64,000 nucleotides of DNA from Paracyclopina nana (taxonomy: Eukaryota; Arthropoda; Copepoda; Cyclopoida; Cyclopettidae): assembly GCA_019096065.1 (NCBI GenBank), contig JAGUCH010000007.1, positions 3,618,501 through 3,682,500 on the forward strand. Reading direction: 5' to 3'. The position numbers and the translations under genes were made by a program. Within the stretch, counting starts at the first letter, position 1, and every line of letters begins with the position of its first letter. Below are positions 43,018 to 56,853 of the stretch, piece by piece. The notes below the pieces were generated by a model. It had not been told where the DNA came from. It made no database searches and worked only from the letters and a program-made list of their open reading frames with translations.

Positions 43018-44156
43018 GACGGGGACACAGTTGGATAGCAACTGAAGTTTAGGTTGTCTTCTTGAGCGTGGCGTGGCGCCGGCGATTATTGGTCAAGGTC
43101 AGGCTCGTCCAAATAAAACCGGTCATTAAGGTGCGTTGACCCGGAGCGCGTTGGCGTCTTCCAAGCTTTTACAATCTTGTCCAATCACGCCTAAACAGAA
43201 TGGCCCCAAAATTGGATGAATATCAGGTTTTCTCGCCTTCCCGATTTGACGATGATAAAGCGAAAAGTGTCACTGCCGCGGATCACTGGAGCAGCGGCAA
43301 AAAAACACTCGCGGCCGACGAAAAGGCTGCTGTCACTTCTTCGCCAATTCACAGCCTTTCTCAATTTTTCCTCGAGCGTGGTTCTGTTGTTTTGCCAGTG
43401 TGACGTCATAAATTGGGAGATCGAAAGTTAGCTCGATTGCTTTGTTTTGATTTGACTGGTCCGTGTCATTTGGCGGGAAATTTAAATGGTCACGTGGGTG
43501 AATAAATTGAATTTGTTAAACTCACGCACTGACCTGTATACCATTGGAGGAGACCTTTTTTTTAGAGGCCAGAGTGGGTACAAATAAAAAACTTGCAATA
43601 AAAAACAGTTGACATTGTTGCAGCTTCAAACGTTTAGCCCTAGAAGTGCTGGCCTGCTTTCTCATAGCTATATACCCAGCGATGATGTTGCAAAGAGAAA
43701 GCCATTCATTCTATGTACGCTCGAGCGTTTGAAGTGCGCACGACGTTGATCATTTATTCACAAATGCTTTTTCATGTCCATACTGCATGCATCATAAAAA
43801 GGAAATTTTCGGTTCCCTTCCATTTGCGGTGATCCTGTCATGGTTGCATGGACAAAAAGCATGCGCGAAATTCACTAGCTCGCCTAGCTTTTTTAATAAT
43901 GCTTAGTAAAATATTTCTCCTCGCTGCTAAATGCTCAGGCAATATAATGACAACCATCATGGTTCGTTGCACCCTGCGTTAGTTTTCGCCTGCAGTCTAT
44001 GGCAGTAGGCCCTCTTGAATGATGCCCACATGTGGGAAAAGTGTATGGTTATTTTGTGAACGTGCTGCTACAAAAGCCCTCGAACTCAAGTCAGTCGGCT
44101 AACAAACATCACCACCGCGCATTGCTTCATTGTTATTGCTCAGCAGCAGCATCACC
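43018..44156. other. intergenic: promoters of CTP synthase and the chitin-binding gene
   Basis: A 67-codon frame at 43200-43403 is too weak to call. The rest has stops in all frames and no recognised repeat. Confidence 0.45.
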
Positions 44157-45696
44157 ATGCATTTGGTTAAATCCCTGGTGTTCCTTTATTACACCGCCGT
44201 TTTGCTGGCAACGGCTCAAAAAGTAAGATAACGCGAGCATCATTATACGTTACTTGGTACGTAGTGTGTGGCCATGCTCTGAAATTTATACAGGAGATCC
44301 GCCTCATTTCTTGTTTGTTGCTTAATCTAACATATCCCCCTCCCTCTCGTGAAATAGGGTAATAATGACAGGCAACCTTCGTTATGGGAGATTATATTAG
44401 GGCCATCGCCATCGTCGCGAAATGGAGGATTCACTAATGACAGCAAGGCAACAACATCAACAGCAAGGGCCATAACTACTGCAAAAACAGAAGCAAGTTT
44501 GCCCATTGGTGACAACAAAGATATGCTCACTAAAGGTGAGAGTGTACGCGTACTTAATCCATGCGTGACTAATTCCAACTGCATTCTAGTCCGAGATTTA
44601 TGCGTTTGCTTCGTTTTGCAGTGGTGAACTTGAGCAGCAATGGTGATCCTGCTAAGGACGAGAAAAGGCCACCGAAGGCCAAGAAAAGGGTGGTGATTGA
44701 CTTGTCCTACACTTTAGGGTGTACTAAAGAAGGTACACATAAAGTTGAACTCCGATCTCGCAGTTTTTTCTCTCGCCAAGCAAAAAGTTTATTGTAAGCT
44801 CAAGATTTATGAAAATTGTTTCTTGCTCAAGAGTCAAGAAAGCGTATAAAACGCACTAAAAAAGACTTTGTTGTATGTAGAGCGGGCGAACTTGGCAATT
44901 CATATATGGTACGTGTATAACACACAGATTTTGCAGTGTAATACGCATAGATAGAGTACGGTGAGATATGCTCATGTCGCGTGAGATTGATGTAAAAAGT
45001 TGCTTGATTTATGACCCACGATCAGCACACGTGCCAAGTAGTCAAAAAGTCCTGGATGATGTTTCCATTATTAATGCACTGACACTTTACATCAAAAGCA
45101 AAGGCAAAAAAAGTTTGCTTCTCAGTATGCATCACTCAAGCAGATTACTGAATTAGCAGCAAAATTTAGAATTATAGCGTACATAAAGTAGCTGGCTTAT
45201 GGCAAAATGAGTGAATTTGCAAATCAAGTCAGGATCCCAGAGGAATTTGAAAAGTCAGAAGTGGGCTGCTTATTACCTATTCAGTAGGCAGCAGCACTCG
45301 AGAGTAGCAAAATACACTCACAAAGAAGCTAGGCTGTATTTCTACAGCAGGGGAGTTAATGGAACATTTGGTTGCATGTTTCAGGCTACTTTCCCTTGGC
45401 CAAGAGCTGCTTTCACTTCCTGCATTGTCAGAAAAGCAGCCTGAGCAGTTCCATCGGCTATCGAGGATTCGTTTTCAGATGCCCCAATGGATTCGGCTAC
45501 GTGCACAGCAATGATCACGACGGGTATTTAATTTTCACGCCACATAAAATGAAAGTGATCATCCCCCCTTTTTTCCTGACACAGCGCCAAACTCAAAGGT
45601 CCGAGATGCCAACCTCTGTCGAAGGAGGCACCCAAGTGCGACCAGAATACTAATGATCCTCCTCAGCTTCTGGATGTCCCAAGAGACATAATTTAA
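44157..45696 (+). CDS. secreted chitin-binding type-2 (peritrophin-A) protein
   Basis: Assembled from five small exons: 44157-44222, 44358-44535, 44622-44732, 45385-45523, 45585-45696. Phases 0, 1, 1, 2 all match and give 201 residues. Signal peptide MHLVKSLVFLYYTAVLLATA. A Thr/Ser-rich linker, then a basic stretch (KRPPKAKKR), then one ChtBD2 domain with all six cysteines: GCTKEGYFPLAKSCFHFLHC, FRCPNGFGYVH, GPRCQPL, APKC. It probably binds chitin in cuticle or peritrophic matrix. The exon chain rests on domain logic and phase; exon 1 and 2 borders are the least certain. Confidence 0.75.
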
Positions 45697-46466
45697 TCCT
45701 GGGCTTTGCAAGAATGGACACTGGATTTGGTGTCGCCGACCTCTGCCCGCAAAAATCACACACCCACTCTCGCATATTACCATAAAAATAGATTGCTCAA
45801 GTTATGAAATTTAAATGTTGCTACCAGTGCCCTAGATTTAGAGGCACGCTTCGCTTTATTGGGTAATCTGCCCGAAAAGTAAACAAAGTCAGCTGATAAA
45901 CAACAGACACGTCACACGTGCGCGTGCTCATTTCGCGAGTGAAAAAAAAACAAGAAGTAATAGGTGAACATATATATAGCAGGCGGACTACAGTGGGTGA
46001 AACGTGTTTGGAATAACAAAGAGGTTTCCTTTTCATCTCCTTGCCTCAATATTTCTCTGATGATGTTGAGCCAGCCCCTGCAAAATGGTTGAACAAAAAG
46101 AAGCGTTTTCCTCTGTCTCGGTCAAAAGCCCCGTAACCGAATTATTATCGGAAGAATTTGAATTGGTCGTGGTAATACCAGTGGGAAAAGGCAAGTGCGG
46201 CAATCTTATCTGCCAGGATTTTGGAGGAAATCGAATTTTACACTGACTCTGTGGTGCTGTCAGAATTCAAATTCGAGTCTCCATGAAAGATACCAACAAA
46301 CTGTAAGTGAAATACTCTATGCCATTTATTAGTAGTATATGCAATATTTAAACTAGCATAGTTTGGATATAGTTTGCGGAATAGTACTATTCATATATTA
46401 TATATGGAATTGTTGCTGTTGCAAGGTGTTGTGCAATTAGAATTGGGTGTTTTTGAGTGTGGCTCT
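45697..46466. other. intergenic between convergent chitin-binding and OIG-4-like genes
   Basis: 770 bp, AT-rich. No exon or repeat recognised. Confidence 0.45.
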
Positions 46467-48161
46467 TCAATCAAAGAAAATGTTGTAATCGGTTCGAAAG
46501 CTCCTCATATCAACTGACCACTTATTGTTGGCATGGCACTCGTAAATACCGGCGTCTCCCTGCAAAAAATTGCCTTGATTCAAGCGTGAAAATTGTGCAT
46601 TTGGGGCTGATCCTCACCTGAGTTGCAGGATCAATCTCCATTTTGGACTTGAGCCGTCTTTTGCCTTTGTACCATTCACTTATCTGAAAAGCAGAAAAGC
46701 AAGGAAGCTCGCGGTGAGGCCATTTGGGATTTGCTAAAAGAACCCCCCCGAACCATTCCGATGATATCAATATCGTTCTTCCCATATGAAAGCCAAGAGA
46801 ATCTTGGCAGCAAATACCACCTATAAACTGCTTGAATACTTTTGCTTACATGAAGGTAATGATGGTCGTAGAGCTCTCTGCCGTCCTTGAACCAGATGAT
46901 TTTCGGCCTCGGTTTCCCCGTGGCCACGCAAATGAACACGATTTTGTGGCCCAATACGTACTCATAGTCGAAGTGAGACGCCTTTGTGATGCGGGCTCCC
47001 TGACGTATTAAAAAAATGTCAGTAATTATTAGCATATTGAAATAGCAGGATTAGGTGGAAATAGTGACTATGAAATACGCGGATACAAATACTTTCAACA
47101 ATACAACAGGGTTTTTTAGATACAGCTGAGAAAAGTTATTAAGATACATACTAGTATCTGTGATAAAATACTGTCACGAAATGAAGACAAATATTGTGTT
47201 AAAAATGCAGCAGTCTTTGGTTTTTTTATCAACAGTGCATGTATTTTAGAAAAATGCACAGTATTGTGCGCTGCATAGAAAATACAGCCAATAAATTGGA
47301 TGAAATACAGATATGCTTTGTAAAATACCTACATCAGGTTTTTTTTGAATAAAAATATCGTATGAACTGATAAAGCACATGCTTTGTACTTTTGAGTGCA
47401 CTGAAAAAGTAGATACTTTAGAGTATTACAGCTATGTATTATAGAATACATATCTGTATTTCTCCCAAGTACATGCTTTGTACTTTTGAGAGAATTGAAA
47501 AAGCAGATACTTAAGAGAATTTCAGCAATGTATTAAAGAATACATATATCTGTATATAATGCAAAAAACACACTGTAATCAACAAGCATGTGCACTTTCG
47601 AGGATTGTGGCTACCTTGGGGTGTCTGTAATACTTCTTGGAGTCATCTGAGATGTATTCTCCGGAGGGAGGAATCCGGACTTGGCTGTAGGGCGTGTACC
47701 TCCCAATGGGCTGCTCTCCAACCCTCAATTTGTAGTTGGTTCTCACTCGACTGGTCTTGGTGTCGTTACCCTAAAAGCAAAAAAGCCTCGTATACTTCTG
47801 CTCCTCACTATCGGCCATAAATCAGACCTTCCCCTGCTAAATGACTTTCCTATGGAAATGGGGAAAGGCCATATGTGTTACCACCGCGATTTGCTCCGAT
47901 CTTAAGAGCTTTAATTGGCAGCCTCCCAAATCTTGAGCTAATGAGAGCATTTGATGAGGCCAGCAACTTTTTCTCTTTTTTGCCAGCCTCGGCAATACTA
48001 CACTACTTCCAATTCTAATGTTACGTGACTCGAGCATTAATTAGCAGGGCCAGCTGAATAGGTGTGGTGAGACTTTTTTTTACCTCTGGTAAGAAGATGA
48101 GTAAGGCCACAACCACAGGGAAGGTTAGTTGAGAAAAATCGGCCCAGGGAGAAAGCCTCAT
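46467..48161 (-). CDS. secreted single-Ig-domain protein, OIG-4-like
   Basis: Five phase-0 exons: 48161-48084, 47770-47615, 46999-46850, 46683-46618, 46559-46467; 180 residues. Signal peptide MRLSPWADFSQLTFPVVVALLIFL. A linker (YTPYSQVRIPPSGEYISDDS) precedes one I-set Ig domain: KIVFICVATGKPRPKIIWFKDG, then KSKMEIDPATQGDAGIYEC and HANNKWSVDMRSFRTDY. This matches, from memory, the OIG-4 family of secreted proteins; in C. elegans OIG-4 stabilises acetylcholine-receptor clusters at muscle synapses. No membrane segment. All borders are gt-ag. The longest intron (47000-47614) holds a tandem repeat. Confidence 0.8.
47377..47557. repeat. tandem repeat, two copies of about 94 bp, in an intron
   Basis: ACATGCTTTGTACTTTTGAG starts at 47377 and again at 47471. 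The two units continue in parallel (AAAAAG-AGATACTT, TGTATTA-AGAATACAT) with about 85% similarity by eye. Confidence 0.8.
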
Positions 48162-51100
48162 ATTGGCGCATATCCGTGGACGCGATCAGCCCCTTTTCCG
48201 TTTTGTTTATATCCTGGATATTGTTGTGGGGGAGCAGGGCTGCAATGTAGAGGAAGATCATCGTCATTGGGAGTGACAAGTGGAAAATGAATCTCCACCC
48301 TAGCTGCAGCAAAGTAGTAGATAAACTAACCAACAAGAAGTTGGGTCAATACTTCAGAACAATGCGATGCCAAGACATGACAACCTACTACAATCTTCAT
48401 CTGGGTGCCAAAAAGCGATGGCATTTATTTTTGCCTCATGTCAGCAGCAAAAGGCAGTTTACCATTTTTCCTTTTTTAATTGCTTTGAAACACTTGAAAG
48501 AAACACTAATGAGAAAAGCCTCTGCAGTGGAGCACCTTTTATGCATAAAAACCAGCAAAAGTCTGCTTCTGTTGGTTGTTGGTGAATAATGATTTTTTAT
48601 GTATCAACAACAGAGCTGGCTTCTGGGAAAACGAGGAGAAAGATGGTGGTGCTCTCTCTCTCATGGACAATTGAATATTGGGTTACACACCATATAGCTA
48701 GTTTAGTTGCAGATCCCACAGGAGGTCGTTATAAAGGCTCCATCCAGACTCTGAATTGTAGTACAAGTATCCTATGATTAATGGCTCTCACCTCTGTTGC
48801 TCCAGGAAAAAAAAGCAATGTGCAAAAGGAGGTGCTCACGCCAACATAAACATCTCAAATGCAGATGTTCGTTTTGTTGGGCGATTCAGCCATAAATTGT
48901 CTAGAAATAAGGCATGCAAGCAGCTTTTGAGCAGTGGTAAAACATGCTCTCACTTCTTCGGGCTAATTTTGCGCAAAAGGAAAACTTTGCTGATGCTCAG
49001 GGGATTAGTGAGTGAATTCTCGCTCCTTTTTTTAAAGATACAAGTAGTATGTATAGCTAAAAAGGCTACTTTTTGAGGGAAACGTCCCAAGGGACTTTTC
49101 GACCAGGAGCAGTGAAGAAAACTTCAATCGTTCGTGCCTTATTACCAAAACTTGTACCGCTACGCAAGGATCACTCCGATTTTCTCTCTTTTTTGGGAAG
49201 CAACATCTTTACAGGAAAGGGGGGATTTACCCAGGGTTTTTTGCTACTTTTCAAGGAGATGGGGGAAATTCTTCAACCAGCTTTCCTAGATTACCAGGAG
49301 GTCCTGCTGCTGAATTTCTCTTTACGAGGAGATGTCAGCTTGATGGCAACATTTATTTATGTAGAAGTGTATATATACGTTGGCTGGACTGTAGCCTATG
49401 CTTGGGATTCTACAACAAAATTACATCCAAGCCTATATAGCTTAATGTTTCTATAGGCAGTAATTCTACTCAATGTAATTTGCAATAGTGACACTAAAGG
49501 CTCTACTATGAATACTTTTTGTTGCTTTTTTGAAGGTATTTCATTCATACTTGGCCAGTCACTTGAAGAAAGCACCTTTAAACTCTGATCCTGTAAGTGC
49601 CTGTGAAAACAGGATTTCACACGACCATATATTGCATTCAATGGCTTTTGTATTGGTTGCATTCAATTCAGCCACTGCAGCAAATCCATTTCAAATCACC
49701 TCTTTTCGGCCCTATTTACTCTAGCTTTTGTTGACTCCCCAAAAACCGTTTACGCCTCATTTGCAGCCACTTCAGCCTGTTGTCGTTGTGAGCACTTCCA
49801 CCAAATACTGCCACGCTTTTATTTGTTGTTTTATGGGTCTGTAGGCTAATCTCTATTGTCACTTCTATATAAGACCCTTTATGTTATAAAGCAAAAAAGG
49901 CCCTTTGTAGATTTCTCTCTTCGCCATGGTGGAGGCTGACAATCAGATCTCCTTTTAGGCCATATCTTATGTGGCCGCAAAGATTTAGGGATTACATTTC
50001 CTCTCGGCCATTTCAAAAGTGAAAGCCCGAAAAGACCGATGGGAAAACAAAGGGGGAAATCTGCAATGCAGCAGAATTTTTCGCCAGTACTTCACTTTAT
50101 TGACTGGCCAAGCCTTGAGAAAAAAAACATTATTATTATGCTGCAATTTTGAATGTAGAGGCATTTCGTATTCTATTTAATGTATCGAAAATGGAAGGCT
50201 GGAAACCACAAAAGAGAGGAGAAGAGCAAACCTGAGTGGTTTACATCACACTCAAGCCAGGATGTGTTTTCTAGCAATAAAGGAATTCTAAGCTAGTCTA
50301 TGCTACTTCGTATATAGTAGTGCTAGGGCAAACATCGATAATCTCGAGAAAACCCAATGCTGTTTTTTCTCATATATAACACGATTCATTATCGAGGAGC
50401 ATAAAGGCTCTCTAGCCTATACAGCTGTAAAAATGCATAATTGCTTAATTAAGAAAGTTCTAATTACATTCCACACTGTAAGTAACTTATCTCGAAGAGG
50501 AAAGTTGCTCACTGTAAATGGTGTTTCTGCTGTGTCAAGGCTACTTCAAATGTTGCCTGGACAAAGTGTGGTTTTTTGCCCTCTAAGGTGAAAATTCCCC
50601 CTAGCCCATGCAGCCAAGCTTATTTGCTTTCAGCAGCATTTTCTTCTTCACGGAATTGATAGGCTATTCAATGTAGCTTCCCTGCCTATATATGTATATT
50701 CAAGTAGCCCAGCCTTAATTCTCTTTTATGCTCGCACAAACTTTGTTAGGAATGAAATTATCTTGAGTATACAGTGAAACGTAGCCTGGAGGAAAGCATA
50801 ATGTTTATGTCTCTCTTACTCATAAAGGATATCTTCTCTTCCAATTGGTCCTTTTTTATAGCCCATGGCTTTTACGAGTGATTTGGGCATTTTCAATTTT
50901 GCCCGATAAGGAAAAAGATAACATTTTTTTGAGATGGCCACATTTGTGGCACAAAAGGTTATGATATTTTTTGCTGCGAATATGAGACCATGGGGGAAAA
51001 TGCCCCATGTTACCTCAGCAATTTGCCACTTTTTATTGGCCAATTTCGGCTGCTGCTGGCAGTTATATGTAGAAAGCATTCATATAATGCCATTAAGCTT

Positions 51101-53400
51101 GAATTGTTTTTGGCAGAAGAAGAGTTGGGCTTCGCAATCATAATCCCTTGCTGTAATATCTTGACATCTTTGTTGAGCTCCTTGACACCCTACAAGTTTC
51201 TACGAGCAGCCTTCTTCGCAGCCTTATTGGCCTTTATACAACATCTGCGACTTCTCCAAGACTGCGCGAGCCTTATAATTCCCCCCTCACTTCCTTTATG
51301 AATGCATAAACGACACAGAAAATTCCCAGCCTTGTTTTGATACAGACTGAAGATGGTTTTTGCGCGAGGGGATTAATAAGGCGATGATCAATCTTGGTAG
51401 GATGATCGTTTTTGCTCTTGGCACTATTAGACGAATCTTTGCATTTTGCGTCAGAAGATGTAGGACTTTCGGAAATTGCACAAGATCACATCTTGCTCGT
51501 CGACTGTGTCCCCATTTGGGCTTTTTACAGCTACTATCTTTATATGCACTTATCGTGGTGTGTACTACATTCAACCAACTGGACGAAAAAGCCAGTTTTC
51601 CATTATATATTTTTGATTTTCCTACCACTTTGCATCGAAATTTCAATCCGAGGCTCAGTCTCAGTTAGGCATAAAATATAGTGGAAAATCAGCTCTAGAC
51701 ACTGAGCCTAAGTAGCTATTTTTCCCTAGTTGCGTTGTGTGCTTACCAAACGAGTTGAGTTATGTAAAGTAATCAGGTCACTGACAGTTGGGTAATTGAA
51801 ACTGAAGGATATATAGTAGAAGAACAGCAGTAGTTGTCTTGTCGAAGGCCACCGCGAAAGTGCGACGACCAAGACCAAATAAAGGTTGCGCTTTCGAAAG
51901 CCGTACGACTCGCGCGAGCGCTCACTTCTATGTATATACTACATAGTATATAGTAAAGCATAGCACGGTGGCTCTTTTTTTACACTTCTTGTAAACTCCA
52001 GGATCCCACCAACAAAGCCCCATTTTTCGAGTGTGTACCAAATAACATACAGCATTCGAGATGTCTGGGCCTTTATCTGGATTTGACCACCGCCAAATGG
52101 AAGCTTTTTTCCTCAACTGCTTTGCTTATTATAAGGCATAAAATAGGACATGCTGCTTTACTATGTGAATAGAGAATGAAAAGGTTCCTGTGAATGGGAC
52201 ACGCATTTCAGCATATGCGCGAGGCTTTTGTATTATTATGAGCTACTACAGCATAATACAATAGTTTTATGAACCCTAAAAAGCTGGATGTTTCATTTGT
52301 GCTGCCAATTATGTTCTATTAGCTTTGTAACTTTCGCAAACGCCCAATCTGAGAAATAACAGAGAAAATATTGGCTGCAACCAGGAAAAATTCAATTAAA
52401 ATAAATTCCTAGCTTGTGAAATGTCTACCCAAATGTTCATGGCATTTGGACCTCAACTTTCTTTGTGCCATTGACCTTGGAGCTGAACCACATTAATCCA
52501 TAAATAAGCTAAGCTGACCTTGTCTCTATAATCAGAGCTTTATTTGTCCAATGCTCTCCATAAAGCAGCATAATGTAGTGAAAATCACATACTCAACTTA
52601 TTGTGTATCAAAGTTTAGGTGCAAAAGTTTCACTGTTTGCAGAAATGCACAAAAGCAGGAGTAGAGAAGGACAAACTCGTGCAAATACAAAGTTTGAGGT
52701 AAACATGTGACGTAGTCGCAAATGTGTTAAGGACATCTGAATTCAATTCCGTGAGCTATTTCCACAAGCAATTGATTAGCCTAATCTTTTTGTATGCTAC
52801 GCATGTTTTTCAGCCAGGAAACTTTGCCCGACATATCTCTTTGTACAATCTAGTGTACACAACAGCATTGTAGTATAGTTTGCTCTATGTATATAGTAGT
52901 ATAGCTGTAAATGAGCTCTACATTCTTTTATTGTGTAAATTGTCAGTGTACTGCAGTGTGATAACACAAAGAAGATATCCAAGAAAATAAAGGACAAGCA
53001 GAAAATGCATCAACTTTTTCAGGTAAGCTTTTACTTAAAAGTATTCTTCATTGAGCCTTGTGACTATAATTGGAAAGTAGCATGAAAGGTTGCGTGACTT
53101 TCTCCATATTCCAGGCTTCTATGGCTTTCACTCTCAAACATGAAAGGCAACATTAACCCCTCGTCGCGTCGTCTGCTGGCGTTTTCCTCTGCAGTACTTA
53201 GGTACATGGCAATCAGCTGTTTTGTGGCATTATTCCCGCAAATACGAGAAATGCGAGACAAAACTGTGATAAATCAATGCGATAAGGACTTACTACTGCA
53301 TACAGACAACAGACTAATAATGTCACCACGCATTTAGACACGAAGAAGAACTGAAGCATAGAAATTGCTGATTGTAGCAGAGCTGATAAAGGAGCAGAAA
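48162..53400. other. gene-poor stretch, no gene supported
   Basis: 5.2 kb of AT-rich sequence upstream of two divergent genes (OIG-4-like and Patched-related). Open frames such as 48287-48589, 49073-49456 and 51360-51668 lack signal peptides, motifs, codon regularity or splice partners. It probably contains regulatory sequence for both flanking genes. Confidence 0.5.
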
Positions 53401-56400
53401 ATGCTGAACGGGCCCAGTGACAATCCTGTGCAGCTTGTCACGGATAAGGAAGATCGTCATCACATTCACTTCGTCGTTCCACAACTTGTCTCGGAAAAAT
53501 GGAGAACTCCATCCAAAGTCCTCGAGGATCTCTTCCAAAAGTAAGATTATTACTTTTCTCGTCAAAGTTACGTAATCATTTTTGATGTAGGCATGGCCGC
53601 ATGGTTGCGACTTACCCATGGGTGTACATCGTATTCTGCTTTCTTTTTACCTTCGTGAGCTCTTTCGGCCTGATTGCCTTCAGGTGGGAAAACAACATCG
53701 TGAGGCTATGGAATCCCACTGAATCGGAAACTGGCCAAAATTTTGCTTGGCTTTGGAAAAACCACCCACCTGACCTGAGAAGACATTCCATCATCTTCCA
53801 TTCTGAAAATGTCTTGGAGCCAAGCTCACTCATGAAAGTAATTCATACCAATTTTTAACCATATAAAAAAAATTATTCTTATTATACAAATTAGATGTAT
53901 AATGTGAGGAAAATGCTGTATGAGGCTGTGACCAAGGAGAATGTGACTTGGAGCCAAGCTTGCCTCAAAGTTCCACTGGTGCCCACCCAATATGCTGAAT
54001 TTTTGGCTCCAAATAATAAAAAGTCCAAGCCGGATGAATCAGATCTGTTCTCTGGATTTGGCAATGATGACTATGAGGAAATCAAGGAGGTTGATCTCAG
54101 TGTTGAATACTATCCTGATCCATATTGCAAAGTCTTCAACAGTCTGGATGACGTTTGCTTCGAGGACTCCATTTTTGAACTATTTGCTCAGCATGGAGAG
54201 CTCACTGAAATGATGATCAGTAGCCAAAGCCAGGAAGATATCTTGGACAAAGTGAATAATGAAGAGCTACGTAGTGGCATTTTCTCGGTGCCCAAGGATT
54301 TCCAGGAGCTTCTTGGTGGCATCTCTTATGATGCCAGCGGTCGAATCATTGGTGCCAAGGCAGTCAAATTTAGCCTGTATGGAAAAATGAATGCGACTGA
54401 GGCTCACCTTGAAAGTGCTCAAAGGGATTCGGTTCTCGGTGATCAATTGGCATTGGAGCAGATCGATGATGTCACCAGATCCATTGAAGATGAGTTCATT
54501 TCCATCTTGACGAAGTTGAAGGCCGACAAGAATGAATCTCTCAGGGTGGATTTCATCGTTGCCAAGAGCTTTCCGGATGCTGTCAACGAGAGGATTACTG
54601 GAGATATCCCCAAGGTGGCTGGCAGCTTCATCCTTATGTTTATCTACGTTGGATTGTCTTTGGGAAAGCCCAATTGTGTGGACAACAAATCTTTGCTAAG
54701 CTTGGCAGGATTGGCGTCAGTGCTAATGGCCTTGATCACATCCTATGGCATTTGCAGTGCATTGGGCTTCTTCATCAGTCCACTCCACAATTTCATCCCT
54801 TTCCTGCTCCTCGGTCTCGGAGTGGACGACATGTTTGTCATCATTCAGGCTTTCGACCTTTTAGAGCCTTTAAAGGCCAAAGCCGACATTCCGGAGAAAC
54901 TGGCTCAAACCCTTCGGAATTCTGGAGTGGCCATCACTGTCACTTCCATCACTGACTTTTTGGCCTTTGCTGTTGGAGGAACAACGGTATATCAGATCTT
55001 AGATATAATATGAGCCTTTAAATGAATCTAATATGTACTGCAGACTGTTCCTGCGTTGCATTCGTTCTGCATTTACTGTGGACTGAGCATTCTCGTCGTC
55101 TATGTGTATCAGATTACCTGGTTTGCTGGTTGGCTCGTGGTTGATCAAAGGAGAATGCTAAGTGGAAGAAATGCCTGCTTACCCTGCTCAAAAGTGGACT
55201 CGAACAAAGCTGCAGCCAAATCTGGCTGCTCCCAAAAATTTGGAGGGTATGAATAAATTCCATTGGAAAATATTCCAATTTAAAATCCTTTTCTTCAGGT
55301 GGGATCTCATAGGAAAATATGCAGACTTCTTGACAAAGACTCCTGCTCAAGTTCTCATAATAGGTATCACTTTGGTCGTTTTTGCTGCCAGCTTATGGGG
55401 CAATTACTACATTGAAGAAGAGTTCGATCCTTGGCTGTTCCTCAATCCCAAGTCTTACCCAGCTCAATACAAAGCACAGCAAGATCTGCTCTTTCCGGAC
55501 AAAGGGGAGTCCGTGTTGCTGTTCTTCAGTGGAAACATCACCAAACACAACTTGGCCTCGATTGACTCTTTGCTGAGCAAGATCACTGACGATCATCATC
55601 ACTTGGTGGAAGATGTCATTTCGTGGTACATTGAATTTCAGTCCTATTATACGACGAACTTGGGTCGTTCTGAAGGACTACTGAGTGCCAATGCTTCAAT
55701 TGAGGACATTCGCTCAGACCTAGCTCAATTCTTGTATAGTCCAAATGGTGGCAGATTTCAGTATTTATTCACATTTGATCATGATCTCAAGTGTGGCAAG
55801 CCTTTGCCGTCCGTTTACGTAAGATACACATTTGGCATAATTTATATGGCTCTATAATTGTGTTCTATTTAGGTAACTATAATGGAAATCCACCATAAGC
55901 TATTTAATGGCTCAAATCAGGGCATAGAAGCAATGAACACAATCAAGCAACTTATGCGATCCTCTGGATTTGATGGGAAACTTTTCCCATTTTCCCCCAT
56001 GTATTCTGTCTGGGAAATTGACGAAGTAATTCCAACTTTTCATGCAAATTATAGCTAGATTTAATGATTTTATTTTGTAGATCATCCGAGGTGAACTCTA
56101 TAGAAATGTTGGATTAGCCACACTAGCCATCACCATTGCCACAGTTTGCCTTTTGTCTGATCTCGTCGGATCCATGTTTGTCATCGCATGTGTTTTCATC
56201 ACTTTGACAAATGTATCCGGCATCATTTACTTTTGGGGTAAGATAGTTCATTTTTCTATAATTAATTAAAATCACATAGATGGCGCCACTCGCATTTTTA
56301 GTTTTTTATAAGAGAGCGCCACCTAGTGCGTTTTATTTTAACTAGTCCCCTAAAAATAATTTTTCCATTTTTTCCTTTGCAGGGCTCAATATTGATACAG

Positions 56401-56851
56401 TGACTTGCACTGTTCTTATCGTTTGTATTGGTTTGAGCGTGGACTTTTCTGTCCATGTGGTCCATTCCTTTCTTCATTCGAGCGGATCATCCAGGGAAAT
56501 CCGCATGAAATCCGCCCTTAAAGTAAGCTACAAATGCTGACTCATAAATGTCATTTTCTACATTTTATGTGGTATATTTAGGCCATTGCTCCGGCTGTCA
56601 TCAATGGAGGATTCAGTACTTTACTTGCGGTGGCATTACTCATGTTCAGTGACGTTTATGTTTTCGTGGCATTTTTCAAAATCTTCTGCCTGGTCGTGTT
56701 TTTCGGCCTTTTCAACGGCCTTGTGCTTTTACCTGTGCTCCTCATACTCATTGGGCCACAAAGCTCCTCGCCAAGGGTCGAAGAAGAGCATCTTGGCGCC
56801 AATCCGGATACAATGCACGAACTAGTTGAAATGAAGGCTGACATAGAATAA
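53401..56851 (+). CDS. Patched-related (PTCHD-like) 12-TM protein
   Basis: Exons 53401-53540, 53591-53837, 53895-54986, 55044-55246, 55299-55818, 55873-56025, 56081-56237, 56383-56522, 56582-56851; phases match, 973 residues. RND/Patched topology: TM1 (YPWVYIVFCFLFTFVSSFGL), a large extracellular domain, and a sterol-sensing block of five TMs (SFILMFIYVGLSLG, LLGLGVDDMFVII). A cytoplasmic linker follows, then the second half (VLIIGITLVVFAASLWG), a second ectodomain and the last TM block (IGLSVDFSVHVVHSF). GVDDMF and GLSVDFSVH are the paired RND proton-relay positions. No Hedgehog-specific features, so PTR/PTCHD group rather than Patched. Upstream non-coding exons cannot be excluded. AATAAA at 56847-56852 overlaps the stop codon. 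Confidence 0.88.
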
Positions 56852-56853
56852 AA

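Noticed and set aside
43200-43403. 67-codon plus-strand frame divergent from CTP synthase (MAPKLDEYQVFSPSRF)
   Set aside because: No signal, motif or splice partner; overlaps equally long frames in other registers.
48287-51668. Several 70-130-codon frames in the gene-poor stretch
   Set aside because: AT-rich composition and lack of motifs fit chance open frames.
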